A DNA stretch of 64,000 nucleotides from Cristatella mucedo (lineage: Eukaryota; Bryozoa; Phylactolaemata; Cristatellidae), in NCBI GenBank assembly GCA_009760855.2, contig WPIO01000008.1, positions 2,318,501 through 2,382,500 on the forward strand, written 5' to 3'. Each line of letters begins with the position of its first letter. The stretch's first letter is position 1. Positions 10,334-34,000 of the stretch are shown here, one piece after another. Made by a program: the position numbers and the translations under genes. The notes under the pieces are model-generated. The model was not told the DNA's origin and searched no databases. It saw nothing but the letters and a program-made list of their open reading frames with translations.

Positions 10334-12061
10334 CAACATAATTTATTTGTATCCTGCTGCTCGGCTCCAGTTCGGCACCCCTTCTATGTGTATTTGTGCC
10401 TTCATTCAGAAAAGTGAAGAGGTTTTGGCATTTGCAAGGACGACGTACAACATCAACTTCCCACTGTTCGCAAAAGTGAACGTGAAAGATGACGATGCGT
10501 CACAGCTGTGGCAGTACATAGGCCGTGAGTGGACACGTGACGCCGTGCACGACTGACTTGCTTGCGGCTCGGTCACGTGGGAACTTGCGCATCCCGTGAA
10601 AAACTCTGTGCTAGCAAACAAAGGCCAGAGCTGCGTGGGTTCAGGCTTGCCGTTCAGGCGCTTCTTCTTTGCTCCGCTGCCTGCCTGTCTGCCGGTGCCT
10701 GTTACATGCAGCACGGCTCGTTCGTTAGCCTGTCTAGGTGATCCTGTATCACAGTATAGGATCTAGGTGAGCTGTATAGGATCGAGATCACAGTATAGGA
10801 TCTAGGTGAGCTGTATAGGATCGAGATTACAGTAGATCCTCCGGTTGAGAAAAGTCTTTTCTTCAAATTTTTCTTTCCAGCCTCTCTATTGACAGGAGAT
10901 CCAACGGAGGCAGGCCTTTGATTGCTCTGTATTCTTTTAACTCTTGCAGCACCACCTCCCTCCCCCGACGTTTGCTTCTTGTCATCAGCTTTGTGGACAT
11001 ACTTCCTTGTATACCTTTAATTTGGCTCAGAAGGGTCTGTTGCTAAAAAAATGGCATGCTGTGATGTGGGACTATTTACTTAGCAGAATTTCACCCCAAG
11101 AACCTTTAGTAGCTGTGTCTTTGCTCTGTGATGTAGTCGTGCTGTATGTATGAATTCTGAAGCATTTCTAGTTTGGTTTTAAACGGTGGCTACCTTCCGG
11201 GTAGCAGTTACCAGCTCCATCGAAGACTAGGCCTCCAGTCCTAAGACATATGTTACGCCTGGATAGATAAAGATTTTCTAAAGCTCCATTCAAATAAATT
11301 CTATTATCATTATTAAGTAAGCAGTACAGGTCGTTCAGTTAGCACCTTCTATGGCGTGTGGCGTTTTTTACCACCCTACTAGTGTTTCCATATACTTTAG
11401 GCTTATGGTACTTTGGTACTCAGTGATCGTTGACCTTAGTGCATTGTCTACTTGTTGGCTGTCGTCGTGAAATCGATCAGCAATAAACTTTGGGGATACT
11501 TTTCGAAGAAAACTGGTTTACCTGTGTTGTCATCTTGAGCCCCTGGAAAATTGTGAGGCATCTTCTGCTGTTGAAATGCATCTTGTATTTTTCACATACT
11601 ATGATGAACTAGTGGCTAGTGACGTGGTCAAATTTTTATGGGCTAATCGACAGGATGGTAAGAGCATTGCTTACGAAACATGGTATCTTAGAGAAGTATT
11701 GTGTCTCAAACCTGAGCTTAGCATAACAAAACAGGCGACATGATATCAGGGCTTTTCATATTGACTGCTTGTGTAGATAAGCAAACCACCTCTAAATGTA
11801 TTGACCTTTGACCTCCCAATGTAAATATTGTGTCTGCCTTTGGATGCAGCACTCCTTTAATGGCTACTGCATATAACTGAATCTCCTGTCGTTGTAGAGA
11901 CCTCTGCTGTGCCCACGTGGAACTTCTGGAAGTATCTTGTGAATCATGAAGGACGTGTGATCGGTTCGTGGGGCCCTCGCACCAGCGTGGACGAAATTAA
12001 GCAAAAAATCATCAACGCCGTCAATGAGGCCGAGGCTGCACAACGGCACAGAGAGCTTTGA
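8460..12061 (+). CDS. ER glutathione peroxidase, GPX7/GPX8 group
   Basis: Thiol peroxidase, expected to reduce peroxides in the ER and pass oxidising equivalents to protein disulfide isomerases, as known for GPX7/8. Exons: 8460-8603, 10004-10153, 10410-10524 and 11898-12061; 190 codons, close to vertebrate GPX7. All introns are GT-AG and phases join without a stop. Residues 1-23 form a signal peptide (hydrophobic [14 protein letters not shown]). The catalytic Cys59 is in [10 protein letters not shown], Cys89 and Gln91 in FPCNQF, and Trp144-Asn145 in PTWNFWKYL. The catalytic residue is Cys, not Sec. FPCNQF places a candidate resolving Cys as in GPX7. The protein ends HREL, a plausible KDEL-like ER signal. 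A Trp (residue 93) replaces the glycine usual after CNQF. The ATG at 8460 follows ACC and directly precedes the signal peptide. Homology was judged by eye. Confidence 0.88.
9637..9777 (-). mobile_element. LINE-A-like 3' tail
   Basis: Plus-strand reading is (AAT)n, then GAAGCACCCTCACAGAACTC and a diverged GGCGCTTTACATTTGCTGCAAAGG-like block, followed by AATAAACAACAA and the start of the GTGACATGCACAG-type region. It lies in peroxidase intron 1 and runs into the 151-bp duplication. Confidence 0.7.
9778..10080 (+). repeat. 151-bp tandem duplication across exon 2 acceptor
   Basis: Two units with period 151 bp (9780 aligns with 9931) differ at only a few bases. Each contains the LINE-A-derived GGGTGAC(G/T)TGCACAGAG segment, a pyrimidine-rich stretch, an acceptor, and the first part of exon 2 through the active-site codons. 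The junction lies in GCATG.CTAGG, similar at both breakpoints. Because 151 is not a multiple of 3, reading through unit 1 puts unit 2 out of frame. Confidence 0.93.
10004..10153 (+). CDS. GPX7/8-like exon 2 (active-site exon)
   Basis: 50 codons, phase 0 at both ends. The acceptor is TAG at 10001-10003. It carries the peroxidatic Cys and the FPCNQF motif. The donor GTGCAA is weak. Its first 77 bp are duplicated upstream (from about 9853), so two near-identical acceptors exist; only this copy continues into the rest of the exon. Confidence 0.87.
10241..10332. repeat. (AT)n microsatellite
   Basis: Interrupted AT/TA run in peroxidase intron 2, between the weak donor at 10154 and exon 3. Confidence 0.9.
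10410..10524 (+). CDS. GPX7/8-like exon 3
   Basis: 38 codons plus one base. The acceptor follows TTCATTCAG and the donor is GTGAGT. It encodes [20 protein letters not shown], the helix and strand after the active site. Confidence 0.9.
10748..10836. repeat. 39-bp minisatellite
   Basis: Two full copies and part of a third (10748-10786, 10787-10825, 10826-10836), built on ACAGTATAGGATCTAGGTGA then GCTGTATAGGATCGAG, in peroxidase intron 3. Confidence 0.9.
10837..11897. other. Remainder of peroxidase intron 3
   Basis: No gene. A decayed SINE/LINE-type tail (GCCTGGATAGATAAAG..., then ATTATCATTATTA) sits at about 11258-11315. Otherwise I see nothing. Confidence 0.4.
11898..12061 (+). CDS. GPX7/8-like exon 4
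   Basis: The acceptor is GTTGTAG and the stop TGA is at 12059-12061. The split codon joins as CAG (Gln). It encodes [10 protein letters not shown] with catalytic Trp-Asn, then [15 protein letters not shown] and the C-terminal HREL. Confidence 0.9.
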
Positions 12062-12865
<804 letters not shown>

Positions 12866-12955
12866 TGCCCCTCTCTCTTTCTCTACCCCGCGCATGTGCA
12901 TGAATATAGGTGTGTGGACGATACGAATATGTGAGTAGCTGAAACAAAATACCCT

Positions 12956-12956
<1 letters not shown>

Positions 12957-13006
<50 letters not shown>
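12957..13006. repeat. (GA)25
   Basis: Purine run about 120 bp downstream of the CT run. On the same strand the two are complementary in inverted orientation. Confidence 0.95.
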
Positions 13007-13008
<2 letters not shown>

Positions 13009-13145
13009 CTGGTGGTAGGAAGAAAGAAAAGAGTCCTTGAGTGTAGCACCCACGAGTTCTACCAGAGCTGGAAGTCATGCCAAATCACCCATGTAATTAT
13101 TAGATGCCAAGTGATTATGAAACTCTAGTGCTTGAGGTGTTCCAG

Positions 13146-13327
13146 TAAATTAAATTAAATACTAGCTCATTTAACAGCCTCTTTTGTATAGCAACAGAAG
13201 AGCCTTTACGACTATCACCACCGCTTGCTGTGGTGATAAAGGATAGCCCACCGCAGGATTCGAACTCAAGACATCGGGACCGAGGTCGTGAAAAGCAACC
13301 GCCCTACCTAGCGAGCCATCACGGCTC
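13146..13327 (-). mobile_element. SINE-1, copy 2
   Basis: Full set of family blocks on the minus strand: head with GCCGTGATGGCTCGCTAGGT, inverted repeat around GACCTCGGTCCCGATGTC, body core, and AAATTAAAT tail side at 13148. Confidence 0.82.
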
Positions 13328-15706
13328 AGTAGCCGTGACCCCTTGCTGCCACACTAGAAGCTAATGCTATCAAGTACATTATCATTATCAAATGTACCAG
13401 CTCGCGCATATCTCAGGCAGTCGTGCCGAAATGCTGTTGCTGATGAGGTACATCAAGCAGGCAAAACTCGGTGTGGCGGTAATTTAAACAGTTGGCTTAT
13501 GTACGGTTTCGGAAAAGTTCGTTCGCAGTGTTAAAATAAGGATTTTAATAATGATTCAGTGAAAAACACACCGTGTGGAACTTTTTCCTCAACCTTCAAT
13601 AATTACGTCAATCTACAAATCGGCATGCCTAGCTCTGGCTAGTAAAAAAAGCCGCACATAATTATTTAGTTTAATTATCTATTTATTGATCAAAACTTGA
13701 TGGAATTCTCTCATAAAGGTTGTTGCTGATATCCTGACAGCATAGCCTTCATTCTGCAGCGTTTACACGGCAAGACTGGCCTCCTGACCGACGCCAGCTT
13801 TCCTCCTAGTTAGGATGTCTACTAGAAAGATTCGATGGCAGACTTAGTCTTGCCCACAGTCTCTGCTCTAATCCGGGAGGCTGGTATGAAAGAGTCTCCA
13901 CGGAAAGACGCGAGGACATCGCCCGCAGCAAGTTGAGTTCGCTGCTGCAGTCATCATTGTAGAATAGTATGAGAAGAATATAAATAAGAGGGACATAAGC
14001 ATATAACAAAGCTTTTCCGGGAAAGTGAGCAGTACTAAGTAATGTGCACCGTTACAAGTGTGGGCTTATACTAGTGCTAAGTAATGCGCGCCGTTAGGGG
14101 TTTATTGGTGGACTTGGTAAACAGACGCACGGTGTCTTCTACGTAGAAAAGGCCTTGGCTACAACGTATGAGCATCCGATGTTCTAGGACTTGCTCTAAA
14201 CAACTCAATATAGCTCGAGCCTACAAGCTTCAGCCATTTTTATTGTGGCCGCGGGGAGTGTGTATGGGATAAGCCTCGGGGTTTTGATTGGTCGGCTGGA
14301 CCGACTAGGAGCTAAAAAGTAGAAGCAAGATTCTCCTTCATCAGTCTACGGACTTAATTCCTCCCCCCCCCCCAAAAAAAATATGGTGACGTGGGATGGC
14401 ATAGTAGCCCAAATCTGTGGGAAGTCTGTTAAAAAAAATATATGCGAAAGTCTGCCGTGTAAACGCAGCCTTTTAAGCATTCGAGGTAGATGACCCCACT
14501 ACCTTGCCAGACGACGATGTCAAGGTCACAAGATGGAGACTCGTGTGCATTCGTCGCGAGATGAGTGCTGGCGAGTATTATACTAGTGCTTGCTCCTTCC
14601 TCTAAAGTACCCTAGGTTAGCCTAACACTTACTGGCAACCAAAGTTGATTCCAAAGCGCTCGCGGTGCACGATGCTCGCCGTATTTCTGCGCGGCGTCGT
14701 GCGCCTTTAGGGCGCCACTTGATCGGCAACGTTGCCGCAGCGATCTCGCCGCACCTAATGCCGCTCGCGTTCGAGTAGTCGAGGTTACGTAGCAGTTCCA
14801 CCGCCGCCGCCGCCGTCGTAAGGAACGCCGTCAGCGCGCCGTCCACGCTGCGGCTCACGCTCCTGCCGCCGCCCGCGCGTCGTTCGGCGCTCCGAGCGCG
14901 TGCGGCGGCTTTGAAAAGCCCGCTTCCGAAAAAGAGGGATGAACAAGAAAAGGTGTTGCAGTCCTTGCCTACTTTCGCGTCGTCGTTTTCGCTTCTTGCC
15001 CGCTTTGCTGAGCCTCGTTCAACCGAGTGAACTTTGAAGCCAGGTTTCAGACGGAGGCCATTTAACGACCTACGGTAGCTTGGTTTGCGGACTAGTCAAG
15101 CAAGCGTTAGTTGGCAGTCCGGTGCTGGCGATTTCTGCATTAGGATGTAAAGACAAGGTCAAGGCTCTATCTTTTCAAATGTGCGTCTTCCGCCTCCACG
15201 AACGCCCGTGTGTTTTTTCGGTGCTCATTGACTGTCGTACCCCTCCCTTCCTACCCCTCCGACGGCGGCGGCGGTAGGTGGACAGAATAGGCATCCGTGC
15301 CGTGCATTGCATAAGATAGAACCGTTTACTAGTTAGTAGACGCGGCATTAATAGAACCCTGCTGCTGCTGCTACTGCTGCTAGTCTCCTTCGCCCGGCGT
15401 TCGCACGTTTAGGGCACGTCCCGAGGCTTCTCGTGCCGAGAGGCTGGAGACTTCTGAGCACCGGCGCTGTTCAGTTCAGGTCATTTCGGCTAGGCCGGAA
15501 GTGGTCTTAGCAAACTCTCGCAGGATTTCGTCTCGGCCTGCTGAGCCGTCATTTGGTTTTGGCCTCTCTTCCTGCTTGCTGCCAGGCTTCGTAAGAACTC
15601 GTACGACTTGTTGTTTGGCCATTTCAGCCCGTGCAGTCTGCTCGCTCATTGCCGAATTGCTTGTATTTGCCTGGGACCCTAGCCCGACGCTTATGTATTT
15701 TTCGTA
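13328..15706. other. Unassigned DNA with GC-rich CpG patch
   Basis: No recognisable gene. A C8/A8 tract occurs near 14360. The stretch 14640-14900 is rich in CpG and could be promoter or 5' untranslated sequence of the ANKRD54-like gene, but the distance (over 2 kb) makes this a guess. CTG triplets occur near 15360. Confidence 0.35.
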
Positions 15707-15855
15707 TCTCCATCCGTAACTCCACAAAGCCACAAAGACCGTGTGGGTGTTTCAAAGGACAGTTGTGTTTAGTGCACTCACAGCCTAAGCAGCATTCGGT
15801 AGAGGATTCATCAGCTGCGAGAACAAGGGCTGAAGCAACCGGTGCTCTCTCTGCA
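15707..15855 (-). mobile_element. LINE-B 3' end fragment
   Basis: Plus-strand reading ATCTCCATCCGTAACTCCAC, then AGTGCACTCACAGCC, matches the reverse complement of the LINE-B 3' end also seen at 31018-31120. It abuts a plus-strand LINE-A fragment. Confidence 0.75.
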
Positions 15856-15862
15856 TGCTGCC

Positions 15863-16052
15863 ACTAGCCACACTTGCATGCCGACCCTGTGCATGTCACC
15901 ACTAACCATGTTATTCATGTTGTTCATCAAGCAAGATGTTACTCACCATTCAATCGCGGTTCCCTTTGCAGCAAATGTAAAGCGCCTGGAAAGAGATTGA
16001 GTTCTCTGAGGGTGCTTTATCAAGTGTGTTATTGTTATTATTATTATTATTA
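15863..16052 (+). mobile_element. LINE-A 3' end fragment
   Basis: CATGCCGACCCTGTGCATG region, AAGCGCCTGGAAAGAGATTG stem-loop tail, then (ATT)n. Confidence 0.85.
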
Positions 16053-16218
16053 ACTAATAGTCGTGCTGGGGAATGCATTGGGCGATGGCTGCGACTTACT
16101 TACTCTTCGTCGAGCAGTGTCGGCTCGCGAGTCCACTCGATTGTACTCGTGTTCTGAGAGACCGCTGATTGCTTACGAGAGGTGATAAGAGTGGAGTAAA
16201 AAGCAAAGGTCAGCCGAT

Positions 16219-16345
16219 TCAGCAGCCTCACTTGTAAAGCAGCAGCAGAGCCTTAGCTGCTATTTATCCAGCTTACAGCAGGCACTTGCTTGCTGCATGA
16301 CTCGAAACCTTGGAGACTCGAGGCTCGAGAAGTACGAGCACCTAA
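16219..16345 (-). mobile_element. SINE-1 relic
   Basis: GATTCAGCAGCCTCACTTGTA, then GCAGCAGAGCCTTAGCTGCT, aligns with the SINE-1 body order (GCTGATTTAACAGCCTC, then CGACAGAAGAGCC). The head is badly decayed. Confidence 0.5.
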
Positions 16346-16885
16346 CCTCGAGGCTAGGACAGCCTGAACAAGTTTGTTCAACACCGAAAACGATTGCCGG
16401 AATGCTAATAAATCCTTAGAGCAGGGACCCTGATGACTAGCAATTGTTACCTATTCACGTGGCCTTGCGACTGATCAGAGCTAAGCCTGTCTGGGCCACG
16501 AGTCTTTGAAGGAGTGCCATGCATTACATTGTCCGTGCAGTGCTGTGAACTTTGCATTGCTGGTTACTTAGTGCATTGTAGACGGTTCGTTATTGTCTGT
16601 CGACCGATAAAGCCGTAGGTAGGAAGGTCCTACTCAGCACTGACACCGTCCTTCCCCCCTCCCAAGGAACCTAGAATGGGTGAGATTGCTAGCCCGGTCG
16701 GCCTTTCTGCAGTCTCTCACCGATTTGCCAACTCAAGAAAGGTTCAGCCTGCTTAATAATGAGCTCACTATTTCTACTGTGTCGGAAGGAATGGTAACCA
16801 ACCTCGTGTTGGAGGGGGAGATAGTTGCGTTGCCACATAGTTCAAATTGTCAATGTGTTTCTTTTCCAGAGCTAGTCTGGATACG

Positions 16886-29257
<12,372 letters not shown>

Positions 29258-30111
29258 AGAAGCGCACAGAAGCAGCAGCAATAGCAGCAATGATCCGTCG
29301 GTCGTTCCATTGGACTGAGACTCCGGCATGCTCGTTTGCAGCCCCACGCTCCTCTGTCCCTGGTCCCATGCTCCTCCGTCCCTGGTAGACACCAGCGAAC
29401 TCGCTTAGCTGCCGTCCTGCAGGCCATGGGCGATGCAAGCTCGAGATGGCCGTGCAAGTGATCCGTCGCACGCCGATGGTGCCGGTGCTGAATCGGGACA
29501 GAGGTCAAATGTTCGTCGTTCCTTGCGCAGTGCGCATTCTGCTGGCCTGCTCCTGCCGAACTCGGGCCGTTTATGACTGTTTTGTGGTGGGCTGACGCCC
29601 CCACGTGGATTACGTGGCTGTGGCTAGCAGTCTCCGGGATGTAATTACCAGGTCTTAGCAATAAAATGTTTTCTTGTTGTAAGCAGGTTCCTTGCACTAT
29701 TGTTGAAAGCGAAGTGAGAGCGATAGGTCTGCAGCATAGACTTAACGATGCCTTTGATATGTGTCAAAAATAATTGCAATCAGCAGCATTGAGATGTGCA
29801 TGAGATGTGGAGACAATCCTTGCACACTTTTCCTGTGAAGATTTCCAAGAGTCGGCACTGACGCTTAATTCAGCTGCCGGACTGCTACCTTGGCTCACTG
29901 GCTGCTCACCTCTCTTGGAACTCACCTCAACTCTGTTGGCTTCCCCGATTATTAGCATAATGTATGTCTTGTTTTAGGATAACTTTACCTTGGCTAGTGG
30001 TGGCAAACATAGGCTACTTGCTGCCAGACTTGTATACTCAATTTGTGCATACCGTGCTTACATGCTCAGCTGTGACGGCTAATCTGTTTTCATGAGTCTG
30101 CTTCTCATTGT
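29258..30111. other. 3' flank of ANKRD54-like gene
   Basis: Probable 3' untranslated region, with an AATAAA at about 29660-29665, some 400 bp after the stop, as a candidate polyadenylation signal. No other feature seen. Confidence 0.4.
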
Positions 30112-30857
30112 GTGTCCCACGTCTAAGTTGGTCCATGCATTCGTGGCATCCCGTCTCGACTTCTGCAACTCACTGCTTACTGGCCTACCAGCATGTGCGA
30201 TCAGGCGATTGCAGCTGGTGCAAAACTCTGCAGCTAGGCTTAACTGTCGTGAGCGTCGCAGTTGCCACATTACTCCACTTCTTGCCGACTTGCACTGGCT
30301 ACCAGTCAAGCAACGGATTGACTTCAAGGTTTTGTCGCTCACTTTTAGGTCCCTTCATTCTATGGCTCCAGCCTATCTCTCCGACATACTCCCCCATCAG
30401 GCCAAGCATCGTAACACCCGCTTTTCGGAATCCAACAGTCTAGAAATACGTCGTACAAACCTTAAATCCTTTGGAGACCGTGAATTTAGTTCGTATGCTC
30501 CCAAAGCCTGGAACTCCCTCCCGACCTTCGTCAGAACATCCCCTGGCCTGACCACATTTAAAAGGAACTTAAAAACACCTATTTAGGACAGCATTTAGTA
30601 GGTTCCTGTGATTCGTCCTTGATGTGCTTATGCGTGCTGACACTGTGCATTGTCATGTGCTGCCACTAACCACATTTGCATGCTGACCCTGTGCATGTCA
30701 CCCCTAACCATGTTATTCATTTTGTTTTTTTTCAAGCATGATTTTACTTACCATTCAATTGCATTTCCCTTTGCATCAAATGTAAAGCGCCTAGAAAAAG
30801 ATTGAGTTCTCTGAGGGCACTTTATCAAGTGCATTATTGTTATTATTATTATTATTG
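30112..30857 (+). mobile_element. LINE-A, 5'-truncated
   Basis: Open for most of the RT C-terminal part: [56 protein letters not shown]. The 3' untranslated region, stem-loop tail and (ATT)n follow. The few stops suggest a young copy. Confidence 0.9.
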
Positions 30858-31007
30858 GCTGCTGCTTCCTTCCTGCAGCCAGTGTTGCTAGTAGCTCGAA
30901 GCTTCTTCTGCCCTACTGAATTCTTACGCTTTTCCAGCTCTGAGGAGTGATATAAGAGTTCGATGCTCCAATTGCTGCTTGCTGGTTGGCATTGAGAAGA
31001 ATACAAG

Positions 31008-34000
31008 TAATGTATCTCCGTCTGTAACTCCACTAAGTCAGCAAGACTATGTGGATGTTATGCAGCAGAGTTGTGTATAGCGCACTCACAGCCGAAGCAG
31101 CTTTCGGTACGCATTCGGTAGCCAAAAAACTTCGTCTCACTCAACAAAGAGAAAGTGGGAAGCATAGCTGAGTCAGGAGAGCAATTGAGGCAGTGAATAG
31201 CATGGAAGTAGTAGCTCAGGACCTCTGAAAAGGATGAGCTATAGTCGGCAGCAGAAGAGTATTTGTCGTTTCGTAAGAGTTGTGGAAGCGAGATCCGCAG
31301 TCCAGGACCTGCAGAGCTAAAGCTTCTGTCGCCAACGGTCTTTAAGCGCAGGAATGGAACAGCTAGTTTATTGTCCATACAGGACCTGAGGGCGCGAAGA
31401 GGCTGAAGCTGGTGCAGCTGTTCGGCTAGGTACGAAGGAGCCAAGCCTTGTGGATCAGCGTAAGAACTTTGCTCTGTATCCGTTGCTCAACCGGCATCCA
31501 TCCAAGCTCTTTTAGCAAAGGAGACACGTGCTCAAACTTCTGGGACTTGAAGGCTAGCCTTGCAGCCATATTCATAGTCATCTGCCGTGGCCTAGTTGCT
31601 TTTCTTTGGTAGCCCAGCCAAAAGGGTATTACAATAATCAATCCGAGACAGAACTAAGGAGCTAGTTAAATTTTTTTAAGCCACTGGAAGACGGCTCCTA
31701 ATCTTGGATAGGGATAGGACGTGATGGCTAGCAGTAGAAGCAGTATTCTGAAAGAAGCTTATAAAATTTAGGCAGCTGTCGAAAACGACACCTAAATTTA
31801 GAGCACGTGGTGATGGTCGCACAACAGCATCAACTATTAGAAGAGCAAAGCCTTTTAATCCAGCCACACGCTTAGGATGTCCTATGAGCAGCAGTTCGGT
31901 TTTATCGTGATTTAGTTTCAAGAAGTTTTTCGACATCCATGATCGCATGTCGGCAAGGCAAGCATTCAGTTTCTCAGTTGCCGCAGCGGATTCCGACGGT
32001 TTGAATGACAAATACAACTGAGTATCGTCAGCATAAAATTGATATCCTATTCCATGGGCCTTAATCACTTTTCCCAGAGGTTGAGTATAAATGGAGAACA
32101 GCAAGGGACTGAGTACAGACCCTTGAGGGACTCCACACGTGACCGTCTTGTGTGTGAGACCTGACCCCCACACGACACGGATTGAACGCGATCAGACAAG
32201 TACGATTTAAACCGCGCCAGTGCTTCGTCTGCCAGACCGATCGTTGTACTCGTTAAAGCAGAACATCGAGATCACTGTTGTCGAAGGCAGCAGACAGATC
32301 TTGCAGAGCTAGGGCAGTGACATTCCCATCGTCGTTGCTACGTAGAATGTCATTGTTAACACGGAGGAGAGCAGTTTAATAATGATAATAATAATATTGC
32401 ACTTGATAAAGCGCCCTCAGAGAACTTAATCTCTTTCTAGGCGCTTTACATATGCTGCAAAGTGATATGCAATAGAATAGTAAGTAAAATCATGCTTGAA
32501 AAACAAACAAAATGAATATGGTTAAGGGTGACATGCACAGGGTCAGCATGCAAATGTGGTTAGTGGCAGCATGAACAGTGTCAGCACGCATAAGCACATC
32601 AAGGACGAATCACAGGGACCCACTAAATGCTGTCCTAAATAGGTGTGTTTTTAGGTTTCTTTTAAATGTGGTCAGGTCAGGGGATGTTCTGACGAAGGTC
32701 GGGAGGGAGTTCCAGGCTTTGGGAGCATACGAGCTAAATGCACGGTCTCCAAAGGATTTAAGGTTTGTACGAGGTATTTCCAGACTGTTGGATTCCGAAA
32801 AGCGAGTGGTACGATGCTTGGCCTGATGGGGTAGTATATCTGAAAGATAGGCTGGAGCCATAGAATGAAGAGACCTAAAAGTGAGCGACAAAATCTTGAA
32901 GTCAATCCGTTGCCTCACTGGTAGCCAGTGCAGGTCGGCAAGAAGTCTAGTAATGTGGCAACTGCAACGCTCACGACAGACAAGCCTAGCTGTGGAGTTT
33001 TGCACCAGCTGCAATCGCCTGATCGCACATGCTGGTAGGCCAGTAAGCAGTGAGTTGCAGAAGTCGAGACGGGATGTCACGAATGCACGGACCAACTTGG
33101 ACGTGGTATCCTTATCTAAACAAGCCCTAATTTTAGCAATGTTATGAAGCTGAAAATAGGCGGATTTGACTGTGGAGCTGATGTGGTCGTCTAACGAGAG
33201 GTCGCTTTGGAATATGACACCTAGATTTCGAGCTGATTCAACTGGAGATATGCTGACAGAGCCAATTTTGAAAGTCAGCCTTTCCAATTTCTGAATCACA
33301 CTGGGTTTGCCCATAACTAGTAAGTTAGTTGTATCATCGTTTAGTTTTAGAATATTTGCTGCCATCCATGTGCGGATGTCATCAATGCATGCAGCAAGTG
33401 AGTTGAGAGAATTTGAGGTGCTCGAAGGCTGGGAGGGATCAAAGTAAAGGTACAACTGAGTGTCATCCGCATAGAAGTGAAAGCCTAGATTGTGCTTGGC
33501 AATCACATCAGCAAGACGCAGAGTATAAACGGTGAAAAGAACCGGACCTAGCACAGAGCCCTGAGGTACTCCATATGTTAGTGGTACTTCAGATGATCTT
33601 TGTCCATTCACGTCAATACTCTGGAGTCTTCCACTGAGATAGGACCTGAACCACTGCAGAGTAGTGCCAGTGATGCCCAGGCGAAATAAGAGGCGCTCTA
33701 GAAGTACTTTGTGATCGATGGTATCAAAAGCTGCCGAAAGATCGAGCAAAACAAGCAGAGACACTCTACCCATGTCTGCATTCCTAAGTAGGTCGTTGTA
33801 TACCCGAAGCAATGCTGACTCTTTGGAGTGATTAGCTCTAAAGCCAGACTGGAACTTACTAGCAAGGTGTGAGGTTTCGAAATAGGAGTTCAGCTGGTCT
33901 GCCACGACCCGTTCCAGTGTCTTTGATAGGAATGGTAGAAGGGAGACTGGGCGGTAGTTGCTTAAGTTCTCTTGGTCTAGTGTAGCTTTCTTGAGAAGTG

